A stretch of DNA of 64,000 nt, taken from Brevibacterium sp. 'Marine' (GTDB lineage Bacteria > Actinomycetota > Actinomycetes > Actinomycetales > Brevibacteriaceae). The stretch covers positions 3,038,001 to 3,102,000 of the forward strand of contig NZ_CP051626.1 in NCBI RefSeq assembly GCF_012844365.1. The letters run 5' to 3'. Under the pieces are notes generated by a model. The model saw only the letters and a program-made list of their open reading frames with translations, searched no databases and was not told where the DNA came from. A program made the position numbers and the translations under genes. Below, in pieces: positions 7,974 to 16,024 of the stretch; within the stretch, counting starts at the first letter, position 1, and the number at the start of each line of letters is the position of its first letter.

Positions 7974-8747
7974 TCAGTGTCCGGTGTGCCGGGGTTCGTC
8001 GGCCCAGACGCTGCCCATCTCCGCATCGGCCTTGGCCACGATCTTCGCCATCGCGTCCTTCGCCCGGGCCGGGTCCTGCCCGCCGATGGCGTCGGCGACG
8101 TCGAAATGCCATTGCAGGGCATCCGGATGCGGGAACTTCGGCATCAGCCCCGCCCCGGTGCGCCCGGCGAGGATCTCACCGATGACGGTGTCGAAGGCGG
8201 CGAAGAGCTCGTTGCCGCCGGCGCCGAGCACCGTCCGGTGGAACGCCACATCGGCATCGAGGAACGCTTCGACATCGCCCTGTCTGCCCGTCGCCCTCAT
8301 CCGGGCGGCCAGACCCATGATCTCCTCGGCGACGTCCGCCGGGGCATGCTGAGCGGCCAGTCCGGCCGCTTCGGGTTCGATGGCCACCCGCAGTTCGGTC
8401 AGCGATCGCAGCTGCCGCGCCGGAGTCTCGGTCATCCTCCAGCGGATGACGAGCGGGTCGAGCAGCATCCATTCGCTCATCGCGAGCACGACGAGACCGA
8501 CTCGACGGATCGGCTGCAGCATTCCCAATGATTCGAGGACTCGCACGACTTCGCGCACCACCGACAGCGACACGTCGTAGCGGGCACGCAGATCCTCGGC
8601 CTTGATGATCGTTCCGGCGGCCAGCCGCCCGGCGACGATGTCCTGCCCGACCTGGTCGCGCAGCGTCTCATGGAGGTTGCTGCGGTTCTCCGGCCCCGAT
8701 TTCGGACTGCCGGCCGCCTCGGCGGGGGCGCCGTTGCTCTCCCCCAC
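7974..8747 (-). CDS. GntR-family transcriptional regulator, FCD type
   Basis: This 257-residue protein has an N-terminal winged helix-turn-helix (residues about 25-90, with IKAEDLRARYDVSLSVVREVVRVLE) and an all-helical FCD effector domain (about 100-235). The FCD domain carries the ligand/metal residues seen in ELRVAIEPEAA, DVAFHRTVLGAGGN and WHFDVADAI. The family represses sugar-acid genes and is released by the sugar acid, so control of gnd and gntKP is the natural inference. The start is GTG at 8747, only 2 bp after the ispE stop. The regulator therefore appears to be the last gene of the rsmA-ispE run rather than having its own promoter. It converges with gntP. Confidence 0.86.
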   Translation of the reverse strand: MGESNGAPAEAAGSPKSGPENRSNLHETLRDQVGQDIVAGRLAAGTIIKAEDLRARYDVSLSVVREVVRVLESLGMLQPIRRVGLVVLAMSEWMLLDPLVIRWRMTETPARQLRSLTELRVAIEPEAAGLAAQHAPADVAEEIMGLAARMRATGRQGDVEAFLDADVAFHRTVLGAGGNELFAAFDTVIGEILAGRTGAGLMPKFPHPDALQWHFDVADAIGGQDPARAKDAMAKIVAKADAEMGSVWADEPRHTGH

Positions 8748-8749
8748 GG

Positions 8750-9697
8750 TCAGCCGCCGTCCACAATGTGCGCTCCGGGGGCGGGCCCGGTGGTGCGCAG
8801 CGCTTCGTTGACGCCTCTCGTGGCCTGCAGGAGAACGGCGAGGTCAAGGGCATGGTGGGCATCGCGGGCGAGGAAGCCGATCGTCGGGCCTGACCCGCTG
8901 AGCAGGGGCAGGAGCGCTCCGGCGTCCCGGCCGGCCTCCATCACCTCGGCGATTTCGGGCATGAAGGACACAGCCGCCTCGGTGAGGTCGTTCGCCGCGG
9001 ATTCCGCGAGCGTGTCCGGCTCACCGGCGGCGAGCGCCGTGAGCACCCGGTCGGGGACGGTCGCAGGCGCCGGGTCGGGGTTGAGTTCGTCGAAGCGGGC
9101 GTAGACGTCCGGGGTGGGCAGGGGCGACGCCGAGGTGGCCATCACCCAGTGGAAGGTTCCGCGGGTGAGCACGGGGCTCAGCTTCTCCCCGCGACCGTGG
9201 CCGATGGCCGTGCCCCCGCGCAGGAGGAACGCGACGTCGGCGCCGACGGCGACCGCGCACTCGTGGAGGATCGCCTCGTCGACGCCGCCGACGAGGTGGG
9301 CGGCTCCGACGAGGGCGGCGGCAGCGTCGGCCGATCCCCCACCCATTCCGCCGGCCACGGGAACCTGCTTGTCGATGACGATGTCGAGGTCACGCAGCAC
9401 GGCGACGTCACGATCGTCTTCGAGTGCGGTGATGAGGAGGTCGACGGCGCGTCTGGCGAAGTTCGAATCATCGCGTGGGACCGCGGCATCCGCGTAGCGG
9501 CCCTGGATGATGATCGTCCGAGTTCCGCCCGGAATGAGGGTGAGGGTCTCGCCGAGGTTGAGCGCTTGGAACACGGTCGCGAGCTCGTGATATCCGTCGT
9601 TGACCGCGCCCACACCGAGGTGGATGTTGATCTTCCCCGGCGCCCACACTTTCACCGGGGCAGGGATCGTCATACGCGGGTGCAGCGGGACGGTCAT
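8750..9697 (-). CDS. ispE: 4-diphosphocytidyl-2-C-methyl-D-erythritol kinase
   Basis: IspE phosphorylates the 2-hydroxyl of CDP-methylerythritol with ATP in the non-mevalonate (MEP) isoprenoid pathway. The 315-residue protein is a GHMP kinase. WAPGKINIHLGVG is the N-terminal substrate motif, PVAGGMGGGSADAAAAL is the Gly/Ser-rich ATP loop and LLSGSGPTIGFLA is the third GHMP motif. The ATG at 9697 overlaps the rsmA stop by 4 bp (ATGA). A second ATG eight codons in (9673) is closer to the usual N-terminus, so the exact start is uncertain. The pair rsmA-ispE is a common actinobacterial operon. Confidence 0.95.
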   Translation of the reverse strand: MTVPLHPRMTIPAPVKVWAPGKINIHLGVGAVNDGYHELATVFQALNLGETLTLIPGGTRTIIIQGRYADAAVPRDDSNFARRAVDLLITALEDDRDVAVLRDLDIVIDKQVPVAGGMGGGSADAAAALVGAAHLVGGVDEAILHECAVAVGADVAFLLRGGTAIGHGRGEKLSPVLTRGTFHWVMATSASPLPTPDVYARFDELNPDPAPATVPDRVLTALAAGEPDTLAESAANDLTEAAVSFMPEIAEVMEAGRDAGALLPLLSGSGPTIGFLARDAHHALDLAVLLQATRGVNEALRTTGPAPGAHIVDGG

Positions 9698-10623
9698 GGT
9701 GAGGGATCCTCGGTGGGCGGGGCCGGTGCGGAGGCGTCATCGTCGACGGCCACGGCGGCGAGGCGTTCGAAGTCGGAGACGGTGAGGGCCTCGCCGCGGG
9801 TCTTCGGGTCGATTCCGGCCGCGATCAGCAGGTCTTCGGATTGCTGGGGGCTGCCGGCCCAGTCGGACAGGGCAGCGCGCAGGGTCTTGCGGCGCTGGGC
9901 GAAGGCTGAGTCGATGAGGGTGAAGAGGCGGCTGCGGGTCGCCGGGTCGCTGTCGGTGCGGGTGACGTCGATGCGCACGAGTCCGGAGTCGATGTTCGGG
10001 GCCGGCCAGAACACGTTCTTGCCGATCTTGCCCGCCAGCTGCACATCCCCGTACCACTGCGCTTTGACGCTGGGGACGCCGTAGGTGCGGGAGCCGGGCG
10101 CGGCGGCGAGCCGTTCGGCGACTTCGAGCTGGACCATGACGAGGACGGTCGTCAGGCTCGGGAAGGTCTCGAGGAAGTGCAGCAGCACGGGCACGGCCAC
10201 GTTGTAGGGCAGGTTCGCCACGAGTGCGTCGGGGTGGTTCGCGGCATCGGGCCGATCGTCCACAGGTTCGGTCGTGTGCTGCGGCGCGGGCAGCGTCGTG
10301 ACACGGAGGGCATCGGCGTTGACCAGGTGGAACGGGGCATCACTGCCGGCGAACCTGTCGACGGTGCTCGGCAGCTTCTGCGCGAGCAGGTCGTCGATCT
10401 CGACGGCGGTGACGGTGTGGCCGGCCTCGAGCAGGCCGAGGGTGAGCGAACCGAGACCCGGACCGATCTCGACGACGTTCGAGTTCTCCGCAAGTCCCGC
10501 GGCAGCGACGATCGACCGCACGGTATTGGGGTCGATGACGAAGTTCTGGCCCTTCTGCTTCGTCGGGCGCAGACCGATGTCGGCGGCTAGTTCGCGGATA
10601 TCGCGGGCGGTCAGTAACGTCAC
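9694..10623 (-). CDS. rsmA: 16S rRNA dimethyladenosine transferase
   Basis: RsmA (KsgA) dimethylates the two adjacent adenines in the helix 45 loop of 16S rRNA during 30S maturation. The family motif QNFVIDPNTV appears near residue 27, the SAM-binding loop EIGPGLGSLT near 50, and the catalytic NLPYNV in the middle. The 309-residue length is slightly above normal because of an acidic Pro/Ala tail (ASAPAPPTEDPSP) and a short insert. The start is taken as GTG at 10623 (MTLLTARDIREL), although the frame is open far upstream. The GTG has a TAAGTT -10 seven nt before it and is the family's N-terminus. It overlaps ispE by 4 bp. Confidence 0.95.
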   Translation of the reverse strand: MTLLTARDIRELAADIGLRPTKQKGQNFVIDPNTVRSIVAAAGLAENSNVVEIGPGLGSLTLGLLEAGHTVTAVEIDDLLAQKLPSTVDRFAGSDAPFHLVNADALRVTTLPAPQHTTEPVDDRPDAANHPDALVANLPYNVAVPVLLHFLETFPSLTTVLVMVQLEVAERLAAAPGSRTYGVPSVKAQWYGDVQLAGKIGKNVFWPAPNIDSGLVRIDVTRTDSDPATRSRLFTLIDSAFAQRRKTLRAALSDWAGSPQQSEDLLIAAGIDPKTRGEALTVSDFERLAAVAVDDDASAPAPPTEDPSP

Positions 10624-10630
10624 AGCCAAC

Positions 10631-10636
10631 AACTTA
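10631..10636 (-). promoter_or_regulatory. -10 hexamer for leaderless rsmA-ispE-gntR mRNA
   Basis: TAAGTT on the minus strand lies 7 nt before the GTG start of rsmA. A TTGTGA -35-like sequence lies 16 bp further upstream. Confidence 0.5.
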
Positions 10637-10724
10637 CCGCACCACCCAGCCGTCACAATCACCTCGGCGGTCCGGCGGTTCGGCCGGGCCGCCTCGGCGA
10701 GGGAAGACCCCACCGCGCAGACGA

Positions 10725-10730
10725 TAGGGT
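10725..10730 (+). promoter_or_regulatory. -10 hexamer for the THUMP-like methyltransferase
   Basis: TAGGGT ends 7 nt before the ATG at 10738; a leaderless transcript is predicted. Confidence 0.4.
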
Positions 10731-10737
10731 GAAGCCT

Positions 10738-11955
10738 ATGGATCCGCAGACACTGACCGAACTGCTCGACGTCGCCGTCCTCGACCGTCTCGACCGCATC
10801 GAAGACCTCGCAGGCGATGAGCTCGCCCGGTCGACGGCCCTGCGGAAGGAGGGCTACTCCGCCGAGGTGACCGCGGCCCTGCTCACTCAGGCGCGGCTGC
10901 GGCAGGAGGCGGCAGCGAAGCTCGGCCCCTTCGCCGAGGATATGCTCTTCACCCGGGACGGGCTGGCCCAGGCCACGCGGCTGCCGGTCGCCGCTCATCA
11001 CGCGCGTCGCCTCATCGGGGACGGGGCCGAGGGTGAGTCGTTCCGCATCGCCGATCTCGGATGCGGGATCGGCGCGGATTCGGTCGCCTTCGCCGGAATG
11101 GGCGCGCAGGTCTCGGCCGTCGACGCCGACGAGGTCACCGCCGCCATCGCCGCCTTCAACCTCCGTCATCTGCCCGATGCCGCCGTCGAACACGCTCGCG
11201 CCGAGGATGTCGACTTAGGCGGATTCGATGCCCTCTGGTTCGATCCGGCCCGGCGGACCGTCGGCAAGGCCGACAAACGCGGATCGACTGCCCGCATCAC
11301 CGACCCCGAGGCGTTCTCCCCCTCACTGTCCTGGGTGATCGAGCAGGCGAGCGCGGCGAAGTCGGCCGGAGTGAAGCTCGGCCCGGCACTCGACCACGAC
11401 CTCGTACCGGAAGGAGCCGAAGCCCAATGGGTCTCCCACAGCGGAGAGGTCGTCGAGGTCTGCCTCTACTTCGGTGAAGCTTGTCAGCGACCCGGCCGCG
11501 GGGCCCTCGTCATGGGCGACCGCACCCTCCTCGTCCACGAGGACAACCTGCCCGACGAGGACGAAGCGGACATCGGGGAACTCGGAAAGTATCTCCTCGA
11601 ACCCGACGGCGCGATCGTGCGCGCCGGACTCGTCGCCGCCCTGTGCGCGCCGCTGCAGGCCCGCCGACTGCACCCGAAGATCGCGTATCTGACCACCGAT
11701 GTCGCACCGAGCGGCCCGGCGTCGGCAGGTGTCACCGCCTACGAGGTCGTCGACGTTCTGCCCGCGAAGGTCCCAAGCCTGCGCAAGGAGCTCGTCTCCC
11801 GCGGAATCGGCTCGGTCGTGATCAAGAAACGCGGGGCCGACATCGTGCCCGACCAGGTCCGACGCCAACTCAAACTGCCCAAGGGCGACAAAGCCACACT
11901 CGTGTTCACCCGGCTCGGCGACAAGCACGTCGTCCTGCTCACCCAACCGGTGTGA
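10738..11955 (+). CDS. SAM-dependent methyltransferase with THUMP-like domain
   Basis: This 405-residue protein has a class I methyltransferase core. The SAM loop IADLGCGIGADSVAFAGMG is near residue 105, VDADEVT is the acidic ribose-binding strand, and WFDPARR is the motif IV-like catalytic strand. The C-terminal third (about 310-400, with [19 protein letters not shown] and VIKKRGADIVPDQVRRQL) is the THUMP-like domain that contacts RNA in related proteins. A nucleic-acid substrate, probably RNA, is the inference; no specific target can be named. The start is set at ATG 10738; a GTG three codons earlier is possible. It is divergent from rsmA. Confidence 0.85.
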   Translation: MDPQTLTELLDVAVLDRLDRIEDLAGDELARSTALRKEGYSAEVTAALLTQARLRQEAAAKLGPFAEDMLFTRDGLAQATRLPVAAHHARRLIGDGAEGESFRIADLGCGIGADSVAFAGMGAQVSAVDADEVTAAIAAFNLRHLPDAAVEHARAEDVDLGGFDALWFDPARRTVGKADKRGSTARITDPEAFSPSLSWVIEQASAAKSAGVKLGPALDHDLVPEGAEAQWVSHSGEVVEVCLYFGEACQRPGRGALVMGDRTLLVHEDNLPDEDEADIGELGKYLLEPDGAIVRAGLVAALCAPLQARRLHPKIAYLTTDVAPSGPASAGVTAYEVVDVLPAKVPSLRKELVSRGIGSVVIKKRGADIVPDQVRRQLKLPKGDKATLVFTRLGDKHVVLLTQPV

Positions 11956-12011
11956 CCCTGCCCCAACTAGTGTGACCCCGTCCCAGGGCCCCGTCCAAGA
12001 AGGAGATCGAA

Positions 12012-12845
12012 ATGACCCGCTCCGACGTTCTCATCAGCGCCGATGACCTGCTCACCCGAATGGCCGACTCCCCCGCGCCGAGGCTGCTCGACGTCCGCTG
12101 GACCCTGCCCAAACCCGATGGCCGCGAGGACTTCGCCGCCGGGCACATCCCCGGCGCAATCTATGTCGACCTCGACACCGAACTCGCCGACCACGGCACC
12201 ACCGACCCGACGGCCGGCCGCCACCCGCTGCCGAGCGCCGAAGCCTTCCAGAAGACGGTACGCTCCTGGGGCATCGACGAAGACACCGAGGTCGTGGTCT
12301 ATGACGACAACTCGTCCCTCGGTGCGGCCCGCGCCTGGTGGCTGCTGCGCTGGGCCGGGCTGAGCGCGCGGGTCCTCGACGGCGGACTCGCCGCCTATCG
12401 TGATGCCGGCGGGACGGTCGAGACCGGCGACTCCCCCGAGATCGCCCGCAGTGCCGTGGAGATCAGCCCGGACTCACTGCCCGTCATCGGCGCCGAGGAG
12501 GCGGCCGGCTTCGACGGAGTCCTGCTCGATGCCCGCGCCGGTGAGCGCTTCCGCGGGGAGACCGAACCGCTCGATCCGCGGGCCGGTCATATTCCCGGGG
12601 CGAAGAGCGCCCCTGCCACGGACAACGTCCCCGCAGGGACATTCCTGCCCGAGGCGCTGCTGCGCGAACGCTTCGATGAGTTGGGCGCCCTCGATGGTCC
12701 CGTCGGCGTGTACTGCGGTTCGGGAGTCACCGCCTGCCACAACGCTCTGGCGCTGGCGACCCTCGGGATCGAAGCCAGCCTCTACCCCGCGAGCTGGTCC
12801 GGTTGGTCGTCCGATCCCGACCGACCCGCCGAAACCGGAGCCTGA
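12012..12845 (+). CDS. sseA: Sulfurtransferase, 3-mercaptopyruvate type
   Basis: The 277-residue protein carries two rhodanese domains. The first (about 8-125) is structural and includes DVRWTLPKPDGREDF and GHIPGAIYVDLDTELAD. The second (about 155-275) holds the catalytic cysteine in YCGSGVTACHNALAL. The loop CGSGVTA is that of 3-mercaptopyruvate sulfurtransferases such as E. coli SseA, rather than the CRKGVTA of thiosulfate sulfurtransferases, so 3-mercaptopyruvate is the likelier donor. AAGAAGGAG precedes the ATG. It follows the THUMP-like methyltransferase by 56 bp, which suggests cotranscription, possibly with a role in RNA thiolation, but that link is speculative. Confidence 0.88.
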   Translation: MTRSDVLISADDLLTRMADSPAPRLLDVRWTLPKPDGREDFAAGHIPGAIYVDLDTELADHGTTDPTAGRHPLPSAEAFQKTVRSWGIDEDTEVVVYDDNSSLGAARAWWLLRWAGLSARVLDGGLAAYRDAGGTVETGDSPEIARSAVEISPDSLPVIGAEEAAGFDGVLLDARAGERFRGETEPLDPRAGHIPGAKSAPATDNVPAGTFLPEALLRERFDELGALDGPVGVYCGSGVTACHNALALATLGIEASLYPASWSGWSSDPDRPAETGA

Positions 12846-13093
12846 GACTCGTTCACCACCGCCGACGCCATCGGCATTCTTGGGTCCATCCACGGTGGTC
12901 TGGGCGTGAAAAACGCCGCGGATCGACCCGAGAATCACGCTTCGCGAATGTCACGAACCGTTATTCACGGCTGCGACTGGACGCGAAACCACAGGCACAA
13001 GCAGACGGGAACACGACCTCTCACCAGCCATTTCTATCGGCGTTAAGCCTGTGACCTGGGATTACGCACCTCTCGATGCCGCTGAATCCTTTT

Positions 13094-13110
13094 GTAACAA
13101 AAACGTGACA
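13094..13110 (+). promoter_or_regulatory. GTAACA-N5-GTGACA direct repeat, candidate MtrA box
   Basis: Two hexamers with 11-bp period (13094-13099 and 13105-13110) overlap the predicted -35. Further GTTACA (13126-13131) and GTCACA (13144-13149) sites follow. GTAAC-type repeats are reported for the actinobacterial response regulator MtrA, which controls wall hydrolases. The gene assignment to MtrA is inference. Confidence 0.5.
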
Positions 13111-13133
13111 GAAGATCACGAATTAGTTACAGT
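13105..13133 (+). promoter_or_regulatory. Promoter of the NlpC/P60 gene
   Basis: GTGACA at 13105-13110 and TACAGT at 13128-13133 are separated by 17 bp. This gives a 35-40 nt leader ending in a GAGAGGA ribosome-binding site before the GTG start. Confidence 0.55.
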
Positions 13134-13174
13134 GGAGCACATCGTCACAGACAGCCAGGCAACGAGAGGAAATC

Positions 13175-14086
13175 GTGGCATCTCAGCAGCACGGCCGCCG
13201 CGCCGCGAACGTCAAAGCCAAAACACCACTGACCGAGTTGAGCGAACTGCTCGCGGCGAACTCCGGCGCATTCGGCCGCCGCGCCGCAGTCGTCGCCGCC
13301 AGCGGCGGACTGCTCACCGCAGCGGTCCTCCCCGCTGCCGGACAGGGAACCGACGATGAGGCGAAGGTCGCAGCTGAGTCCGAGAAGCAGGCGCCCGTCG
13401 AGTTCAAGAACCAGACACCGACGATCGACGCCGGCGGCACCTCGAAGAAGGGCGATCAGGAGGCTGAGGTCACCGTCGACACAGATCTCGTCACCGCCGA
13501 AGCCGCTCCCAAGCCGAAGCCCAATCCGAAGCCGAAACCTGAGCCGAAGGAGGAGCCGGAGACGACCGTCGCAGAGCCGGCGCCTGCCGAGGAGCCGGAG
13601 GAGGAGCCGAGCGAGTCCTCGGACGATGGTTCATCCGATTCCCCCGGCACCAGCGATGAGGGTCCAGCCGATTCGGGCGATGACAAGAGCAAGGACGACG
13701 GCGCGGACTCGGGTTCCGGGGGCGTCGAGGTCCCGGACGGTTCGAAGGCCGAGCAGGTCATCGCCATCGCAAAACAGTACGTCGGCACGCCGTATGTGTC
13801 GGGCGGAACGTCGCCCAGCGGTTGGGACTGCTCGGGCTACACCTCATACGTCTACGGCAAGGTGGGGGTGAATCTTCCGCGGACGTCTTCGGCTCAGAAG
13901 GGTGCCGGGCAGATCGTCTCGGCATCCGAGGCGAAGGCCGGAGACATCATCTGGTCGCCGGGCCACGTCGGCATCTACGCGGGCGACGGAATGATGTACG
14001 ACGCAGGGAACACGCGCGTGAACACCAGCTACCGCAGCGTCGATTGGATGACTCAGCAGGGCGCCCAGTTCGTCCGCGTCCTCTGA
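13175..14086 (+). CDS. Secreted NlpC/P60 family peptidoglycan hydrolase
   Basis: This 303-residue protein probably cleaves D-Glu-mDAP or related bonds in peptidoglycan outside the cell. An N-terminal Ala-rich segment after FGRRAAVVAAS (residues 29-53) acts as signal peptide or anchor, with twin-arginine-like Arg residues. Residues about 80-185 are a Lys/Pro (PKPKPNPKPKPEPK) then Glu/Asp/Ser-rich linker. The C-terminal NlpC/P60 domain (about 190-303) has the catalytic triad: Cys in GWDCSGYTSYVYG, His in SPGHVGIYAG and a following polar residue. The start is GTG at 13175 with GAGAGGA 5 nt upstream. Its own promoter overlaps GTNACA repeats. A 12-bp stem terminator follows at 14145. Confidence 0.92.
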   Translation: MASQQHGRRAANVKAKTPLTELSELLAANSGAFGRRAAVVAASGGLLTAAVLPAAGQGTDDEAKVAAESEKQAPVEFKNQTPTIDAGGTSKKGDQEAEVTVDTDLVTAEAAPKPKPNPKPKPEPKEEPETTVAEPAPAEEPEEEPSESSDDGSSDSPGTSDEGPADSGDDKSKDDGADSGSGGVEVPDGSKAEQVIAIAKQYVGTPYVSGGTSPSGWDCSGYTSYVYGKVGVNLPRTSSAQKGAGQIVSASEAKAGDIIWSPGHVGIYAGDGMMYDAGNTRVNTSYRSVDWMTQQGAQFVRVL

Positions 14087-14144
14087 TTCCCAGAACAGCT
14101 CTGAGCCGTCACCTGAACTCGGAGGAACCCTCTCAACTCCAGGG

Positions 14145-14172
14145 ACACCCCTCGCCGGCTGGCGAGGGGTGT
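14145..14172 (+). terminator. Rho-independent-like terminator of the NlpC/P60 gene
   Basis: A perfect 12-bp stem (ACACCCCTCGCC at 14145-14156 with its complement at 14161-14172) closes on a 4-nt loop GGCT. It is followed by the pyrimidine-rich TCTCGTCT rather than a pure T-run. Confidence 0.75.
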
Positions 14173-14228
14173 TCTCGTCTCCGAATCCTTGGGGCTGCTG
14201 TGCTTCTCGGCCCCGAGGGGTCACAGGA

Positions 14229-14293
14229 GCGAGTTCCGGACGATCCGTGCGGGATTCCAAGTGGTTTTCCAGCACGCATCGTCCGGAACTCGC
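14229..14293. repeat. Perfect 16-bp inverted repeat at a convergent junction
   Basis: GCGAGTTCCGGACGAT at 14229-14244 is repeated inverted at 14278-14293. An inner CGTGC/GCACG pair extends the stem. It lies between the NlpC/P60 and GH3 stop codons, separate from the short terminator at 14145. Confidence 0.85.
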
Positions 14294-14347
14294 ACAGTCG
14301 GCTGCGGTCAGCCCCGGTCGGCCCCGGCCGGTCCCGGTCGGCCGTGC

Positions 14348-15985
14348 TCACCCGCAGTCGGGGGCCTTGTCGCTGCCGTCGTATTCGGCAGGCAGCTGAC
14401 CCGATGCTTTGAGGTCGCCCTTCAGCCACTTCGCCACGGCCCGCAGCGCATAGGGGTTCGAATCGTATGCGGTCACCGCAGACTTCGCCGGAGTGCTGCG
14501 CATCGTCCACGGAGCGGCGGTGCCCACGGCCACCTCGGCCGACGTCGACGGACTCAGACTCACGGAGGTTCCACCGGATCCGACGGTGAGGTCTTCGGCC
14601 TCGGCCGCTTCCTTCAGCGCTGCCTTCTCCTTGTCGCTACCGCCGACGATCGAGATCGAATCGGTGCCTGTGAAGGAGCATTCGCCCTTGAGCACGGTCA
14701 GCGACTTGTCGGCCACCTTCGTCAGGACCTTCTTCGGATCCTTCGCATCCGAGTCCCCTGCCTGCACGCTCTTCTGAGCCTCGGCGGTGGCCAGCTGTGC
14801 GGCGACGACGCGTTCGGACTTCTCGACGAGGTCCTTCTTCTCAAGCGTCCCGTCCCCCATCGCCGTGACGATCGCCTTCTGCGCGGCCGCCGAGTCCGGG
14901 GGCATGAGCGCGATATCGGCTCCGGCAGCGAGCGCCTTAACCGTCTCTCCGCCCTTGAGGTTCTGCGGCACGGCCTTCATGTTCAGCGCATCCGTGGTGA
15001 TGACACCGTCATAGTCGAGGGTCTCGCGCAGCGCCGAGTAGGCCTTCTTGTTCAGCGTCGCGGGCGTCGTCTTCGCATCGGGCAGACCGATATGGCCCAT
15101 CATCACCATCGGCACACCGGCCTTGACCGCAGACTTGAACGGCAGGAGGTCCGAGTCCTCCATCTCCTCGATCGACTTCTCCGACACCGGCAGGCTCTCG
15201 TGCGAATCCACGCCGAGGCGGCCGTGCCCCGGGAAATGCTTCGCCGAGCTCGACACCCCACCGGACCGGTATCCCTCGACGGCGTCGGCGACGACCTCGG
15301 CGACATCCTCGTGGTCGGTGCCGCCCGAACGGACGTTGATCGCTTTGTCCTTCGGCCCGACCGAGACGTCGGAGTCCGGAGCGAAGTCGATGGTGAAGCC
15401 CAGATCGGTGAGGTTCCGCCCCTGCACGGTCGTGGCGTCGGTGATGAGATCGGAATCATCAGTCGCGGCTAAGCCCATGAGCGGCGGGAACGGCAGCGCA
15501 GCGGTGCCCAGGCGTGACACCGGGCCGCCCTCCTGGTCGACGCCGATCGATACGGGCTGACCCTTCGTCCGCGCCCCGGAGATCTGACCGGTCAGTTCAG
15601 TGACCTGGTCCTTCGTCGGGTTCTCCGGCAGGTTGTAGCCCATGACGATGACCCCGCCGAGGTGGTTCTGCTTGACCATGTCCACCGGGGTCTGCGTGTC
15701 CGTGCCTTCCCAGGTGCCGATGATGAGCGACCCGGCAAGCTCCTCGTCGGAGAAGTCTCCGACGATGTCCGCGGCCTCGTCCTCGAAATCGGCCGGATCC
15801 GCGTCGGCGGGGTCGTCGAGGGACGATTCGGTCTGGGCTTCGGATTGTGCTTGGGTCTGAGCACCCGAATCGGCGGAGGAGTTCTGTCCGGCCGTGGAGG
15901 ATTCGGGGGCTGACGCTCCGCCGGAACAGCCGACGAGCGCGAGAGTCGTGGTCAGGGCCAGAAAGCTCAGGCGAGAACGCAACAT
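14348..15985 (-). CDS. GH3 beta-N-acetylhexosaminidase-like lipoprotein
   Basis: This 545-residue protein has a lipoprotein signal peptide with lipobox LVGC (Cys19) and an acidic Ser/Ala/Gln-rich linker to about residue 75. The glycoside hydrolase family 3 TIM barrel carries the NagZ signature KHFPGHGRLGVDSHESLP, which supplies the acid/base His-Asp dyad, and the nucleophile Asp in VITTDALNMKAV. A C-terminal region (about 410-545) resembles the GH3 second domain. It probably removes N-acetylglucosamine from muropeptides or chitin-type oligomers at the outer membrane face. The start has a TAGCAT -10 six nt upstream with GGAGAC in between. It is 39 bp downstream of the polyol dehydrogenase but probably has its own promoter. 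Confidence 0.9.
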   Translation of the reverse strand: MLRSRLSFLALTTTLALVGCSGGASAPESSTAGQNSSADSGAQTQAQSEAQTESSLDDPADADPADFEDEAADIVGDFSDEELAGSLIIGTWEGTDTQTPVDMVKQNHLGGVIVMGYNLPENPTKDQVTELTGQISGARTKGQPVSIGVDQEGGPVSRLGTAALPFPPLMGLAATDDSDLITDATTVQGRNLTDLGFTIDFAPDSDVSVGPKDKAINVRSGGTDHEDVAEVVADAVEGYRSGGVSSSAKHFPGHGRLGVDSHESLPVSEKSIEEMEDSDLLPFKSAVKAGVPMVMMGHIGLPDAKTTPATLNKKAYSALRETLDYDGVITTDALNMKAVPQNLKGGETVKALAAGADIALMPPDSAAAQKAIVTAMGDGTLEKKDLVEKSERVVAAQLATAEAQKSVQAGDSDAKDPKKVLTKVADKSLTVLKGECSFTGTDSISIVGGSDKEKAALKEAAEAEDLTVGSGGTSVSLSPSTSAEVAVGTAAPWTMRSTPAKSAVTAYDSNPYALRAVAKWLKGDLKASGQLPAEYDGSDKAPDCG

Positions 15986-15991
15986 GTCTCC

Positions 15992-15997
15992 ATGCTA
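15992..15997 (-). promoter_or_regulatory. -10 hexamer for the GH3 gene
   Basis: TAGCAT on the minus strand, 6 nt before the ATG at 15985. The intervening GGAGAC could also act as a ribosome-binding site if transcription starts further upstream. Confidence 0.35.
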
Positions 15998-16024
15998 GAC
16001 GTTCTCGCCTGCGTGCCGCCTGGG

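Larger units (their letters stand above)
12846..13174. other. Regulatory intergenic region upstream of the NlpC/P60 gene
   Basis: This 329-bp gap has no gene. A weak hairpin (GGCGT-GAAAA-ACGCC, 12903-12917) follows the sulfurtransferase. The distal part is AT-richer and carries a cluster of GTNACA sites and a promoter, listed separately. I looked for a c-di-AMP (ydaO) riboswitch, common upstream of such genes, and saw none of its conserved core. Confidence 0.7.

Noticed and set aside
12846-13174. Possible c-di-AMP (ydaO-type) riboswitch upstream of the NlpC/P60 gene
   Set aside because: Many actinobacterial NlpC/P60 genes have one, but none of its conserved core segments is present here; a 17-bp-spaced promoter leaves only a 35-40 nt leader.
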